From contig JBKPFU010000126.1 in the NCBI GenBank assembly GCA_046728975.1, positions 1-22,572 on the forward strand: a stretch of 22,572 nt of DNA, given 5' to 3'. The translations under genes were made by a program, and so were the position numbers. The notes under the pieces are model-generated. The model was given only the letters and a program-made list of their open reading frames with translations, was not told the DNA's origin and made no database searches. Below, piece by piece: positions 21,065-22,572 of this stretch; position 1 is the stretch's first letter; every line of letters begins with the position of its first letter. The stretch is from JBKPFU01 sp046728975 (lineage in GTDB: Bacteria > Actinomycetota > Thermoleophilia > Gaiellales > Gaiellaceae).

Positions 21065-22572
21065 GTCAGCCGCGGGTAGGTCTCGACCAACTCGCGCAGC
21101 TTGCGGCCGCGTGGCCGGCGTCCAGCCCGGATGTCGCAGCTCGCGGCCTTCACCTCCTGGATGTGCACGTTCGGATCGAGCGCGATCGAGAAGAGATCGT
21201 TGCCGGAATCGCCGGTGGTCAGCCCCTTGAAGCCCCAGTGATACGGCACGCCTACCTGATGCACCTCGCGGCCCTGCACGCGCAGCGGCTTCATCCGCCC
21301 GGTCACCATCACCCGCGCCTCGATCGCCGAGCGCGCCGTGACGATCGTCGCCCAGCCGCCGTGCTCGAGCCCACGCTCGGCGGCGAGCTCCGGGCTCACC
21401 TCGCAGAAGAATTCGGGCTGGAGCTCGGCGAGATACGGGAGCGTCCGAGACATTCCGCCCGCCGTGTGGTGCTCCGTCAGCCTGTAACTGGTTACGACGA
21501 AGGGATATGCGGCGTCGCCGCTCGGGTTGTATGGATTCTCCTTGCGCGGCATCTGCTGCCGCGCCGGGTTGGAGCTCTGTCCGTAGAGGAGGTTCTCGAA
21601 TGGCGACTCGTGAGGCTCGTAGTGGGTCGGCAGCGGCCCGTCCATCAGGCCGCTCGGGACGAACAGCCAGCCCTGCCCGTCCGCTTGCATGATGAACGGA
21701 TGGTCGCCGCGGATCGCCTCCTCGGCGGTCGCGCCCTCGGGCGGCTCGTAGTCAGGCCGCTTCTTCGGCTCGAAGTCCGGTACGTCCTCGCCCGTCCACT
21801 GTCGCTTCCGGCCGTCCCACCAGACGTACTTTTTGCGCTCCGACCAGGGCCTGCCCTTCGGATCGGCGGAGGCGCGGTTGTAGAGGATGCGGCGGTTGAG
21901 CGGCCACGCCCAGCCCCATTCGGGTGCGACCCACGTCTGCTCGGAGCCCGGCTTGCGTCGGGCGACCTGATTTGTCTCCTCGGCGTAGCAGCCGCAGTAG
22001 ATCCAGCAGCCGCACGAAGTGGAGCCGTCGTCCTTCAGCTCCATGTACGAGGAAAGCGCTTTGCCGTCCGGGCCGACGCCGTTGACCTCGCGCAGCACGG
22101 TCTCGGCGCTCGGCTCCTCGTGCGGGCCCGAGGTCGGATAGACCCACGCGAGATCGAGCACCGCGCGGTCCCTCGGTTCGGTCGAGCCCTCGAGCTTCTC
22201 GCGGATCTTGCGGCCCAGGTGGTACATGAACCAGAGGTCCGAGCGGCAGTCGCCCTGCGGCTCCACGGCCTTGTGGTGCCATTGGAGCAGGCGCTGGGTG
22301 TTGGTCAGGCTGCCGTCCTTCTCCGTGTGTGTAGCCGCCGGGAGGAAGAAGATCTCGGTGCCGATCTCGTCCGGCTTCAGCTCGCCCGTCTCCAGCTCGG
22401 GCCCCTCGTTCCAGAACGTGGCCGACTCGATCAGCTGGAAGTCGCGAACGACGAGCCAGTCCAGGTTCGCGAGCGCGAGGCGGTGGAGCTTCGCGTTGGA
22501 CGAGCCGACCGCGGGATTCTCGCCGAGCAAGAAGTAGCCCCGCATCTTGCGGTCGAGCATGTCCATCGCCGC
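21061..22572 (-). CDS. fdhA: Formate dehydrogenase catalytic subunit, C-terminal part (partial)
   Basis: The minus-strand frame is open to the window edge, giving 503 residues and the stop at 21061-21063; the N-terminal half, including the active-site Cys/Sec and any Tat signal, is missing. The part seen belongs to large FdnG-type molybdopterin enzymes. It contains GYFLLGENPAVGSSNAKLHR and VVRDFQLIESATFW from the bis-MGD domain. The insertion TSCGCWIYCGCYAEETNQVARRK and the closing dinucleotide-binding domain (VTSYRLTEHHTAGGMSR through VGVPYHWGFKG) are also typical. It oxidises formate to CO2 at a molybdenum or tungsten centre. It is followed by its iron-sulfur and membrane subunits in one translationally coupled operon. 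Confidence 0.93.
   Translation of the reverse strand, partial: AAMDMLDRKMRGYFLLGENPAVGSSNAKLHRLALANLDWLVVRDFQLIESATFWNEGPELETGELKPDEIGTEIFFLPAATHTEKDGSLTNTQRLLQWHHKAVEPQGDCRSDLWFMYHLGRKIREKLEGSTEPRDRAVLDLAWVYPTSGPHEEPSAETVLREVNGVGPDGKALSSYMELKDDGSTSCGCWIYCGCYAEETNQVARRKPGSEQTWVAPEWGWAWPLNRRILYNRASADPKGRPWSERKKYVWWDGRKRQWTGEDVPDFEPKKRPDYEPPEGATAEEAIRGDHPFIMQADGQGWLFVPSGLMDGPLPTHYEPHESPFENLLYGQSSNPARQQMPRKENPYNPSGDAAYPFVVTSYRLTEHHTAGGMSRTLPYLAELQPEFFCEVSPELAAERGLEHGGWATIVTARSAIEARVMVTGRMKPLRVQGREVHQVGVPYHWGFKGLTTGDSGNDLFSIALDPNVHIQEVKAASCDIRAGRRPRGRKLRELVETYPRLT

Noticed and set aside
1..22572. CRISPR arrays, transposons, phage or toxin-antitoxin/defence modules
   Set aside because: No regularly spaced repeats, transposase or integrase motifs, terminal inverted repeats or defence-type domains were seen. 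Coding composition looks uniform across the window.

Overview
The window is a GC-rich, densely packed bacterial chromosome segment. The respiratory genes have an actinobacterial style: a diheme QcrC, a three-helix Rieske protein with a twin-arginine segment, and a PDWY cytochrome b. Together with many GTG starts and leaderless-looking promoters this suggests Actinomycetota, possibly a Thermoleophilia/Gaiellales-like lineage. That placement is inference. No rRNA, tRNA, CRISPR array, insertion sequence or phage gene is visible.

Layout. (a) 1-1810, +: the tail of an unknown gene, a small unknown gene and a class III PLP aminotransferase. (b) 1797-4458: an unknown 118-aa gene and a drug-type ABC exporter (permease and ATPase) on the minus strand, divergent from a PadR-family repressor gene. 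Two perfect ATATCT-N3-AGATAT palindromes lie between exporter and repressor. (c) 4446-5748: a SixA-type phosphatase (-) and a PhzF-family protein (+), divergent from back-to-back leaderless-type promoters. (d) 5767-11257, -: read in transcription order, an HTH-Mop regulator, modA, modB, modC, a TPP riboswitch, an NCS1 (CytX-like) pyrimidine/HMP permease, a PfkB-family kinase and a small BNR-repeat protein. The riboswitch sits only about a dozen bases after the modC stop, so molybdate uptake and thiamine-precursor uptake may share a transcript. (e) 11340-18516, +: an aerobic respiratory operon encoding caa3 oxidase subunits II (with fused cytochrome c), I and III, a small membrane protein, a lipoprotein cytochrome c, and QcrC-QcrA-QcrB. 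It supplies a complete menaquinol-to-oxygen bcc-caa3 chain. (f) 18618-19373, +: a GerMN/Gmad2 lipoprotein. (g) 19362-22572, -: formate dehydrogenase catalytic subunit (cut by the window edge), iron-sulfur subunit and NrfD-type membrane anchor. It would feed formate electrons into the quinone pool and uses the molybdenum (or tungsten) that ModABC could supply.

Genes within operons are joined almost everywhere by 1- or 4-base start/stop overlaps, which argues for translational coupling. The main exception is a 163-base gap between qcrA and qcrB that can fold into a long-range stem. The most notable protein observation is in oxidase subunit I. The residue aligned with the K-channel lysine is glutamine, and the D-channel glutamate is aspartate, while the metal ligands are intact.
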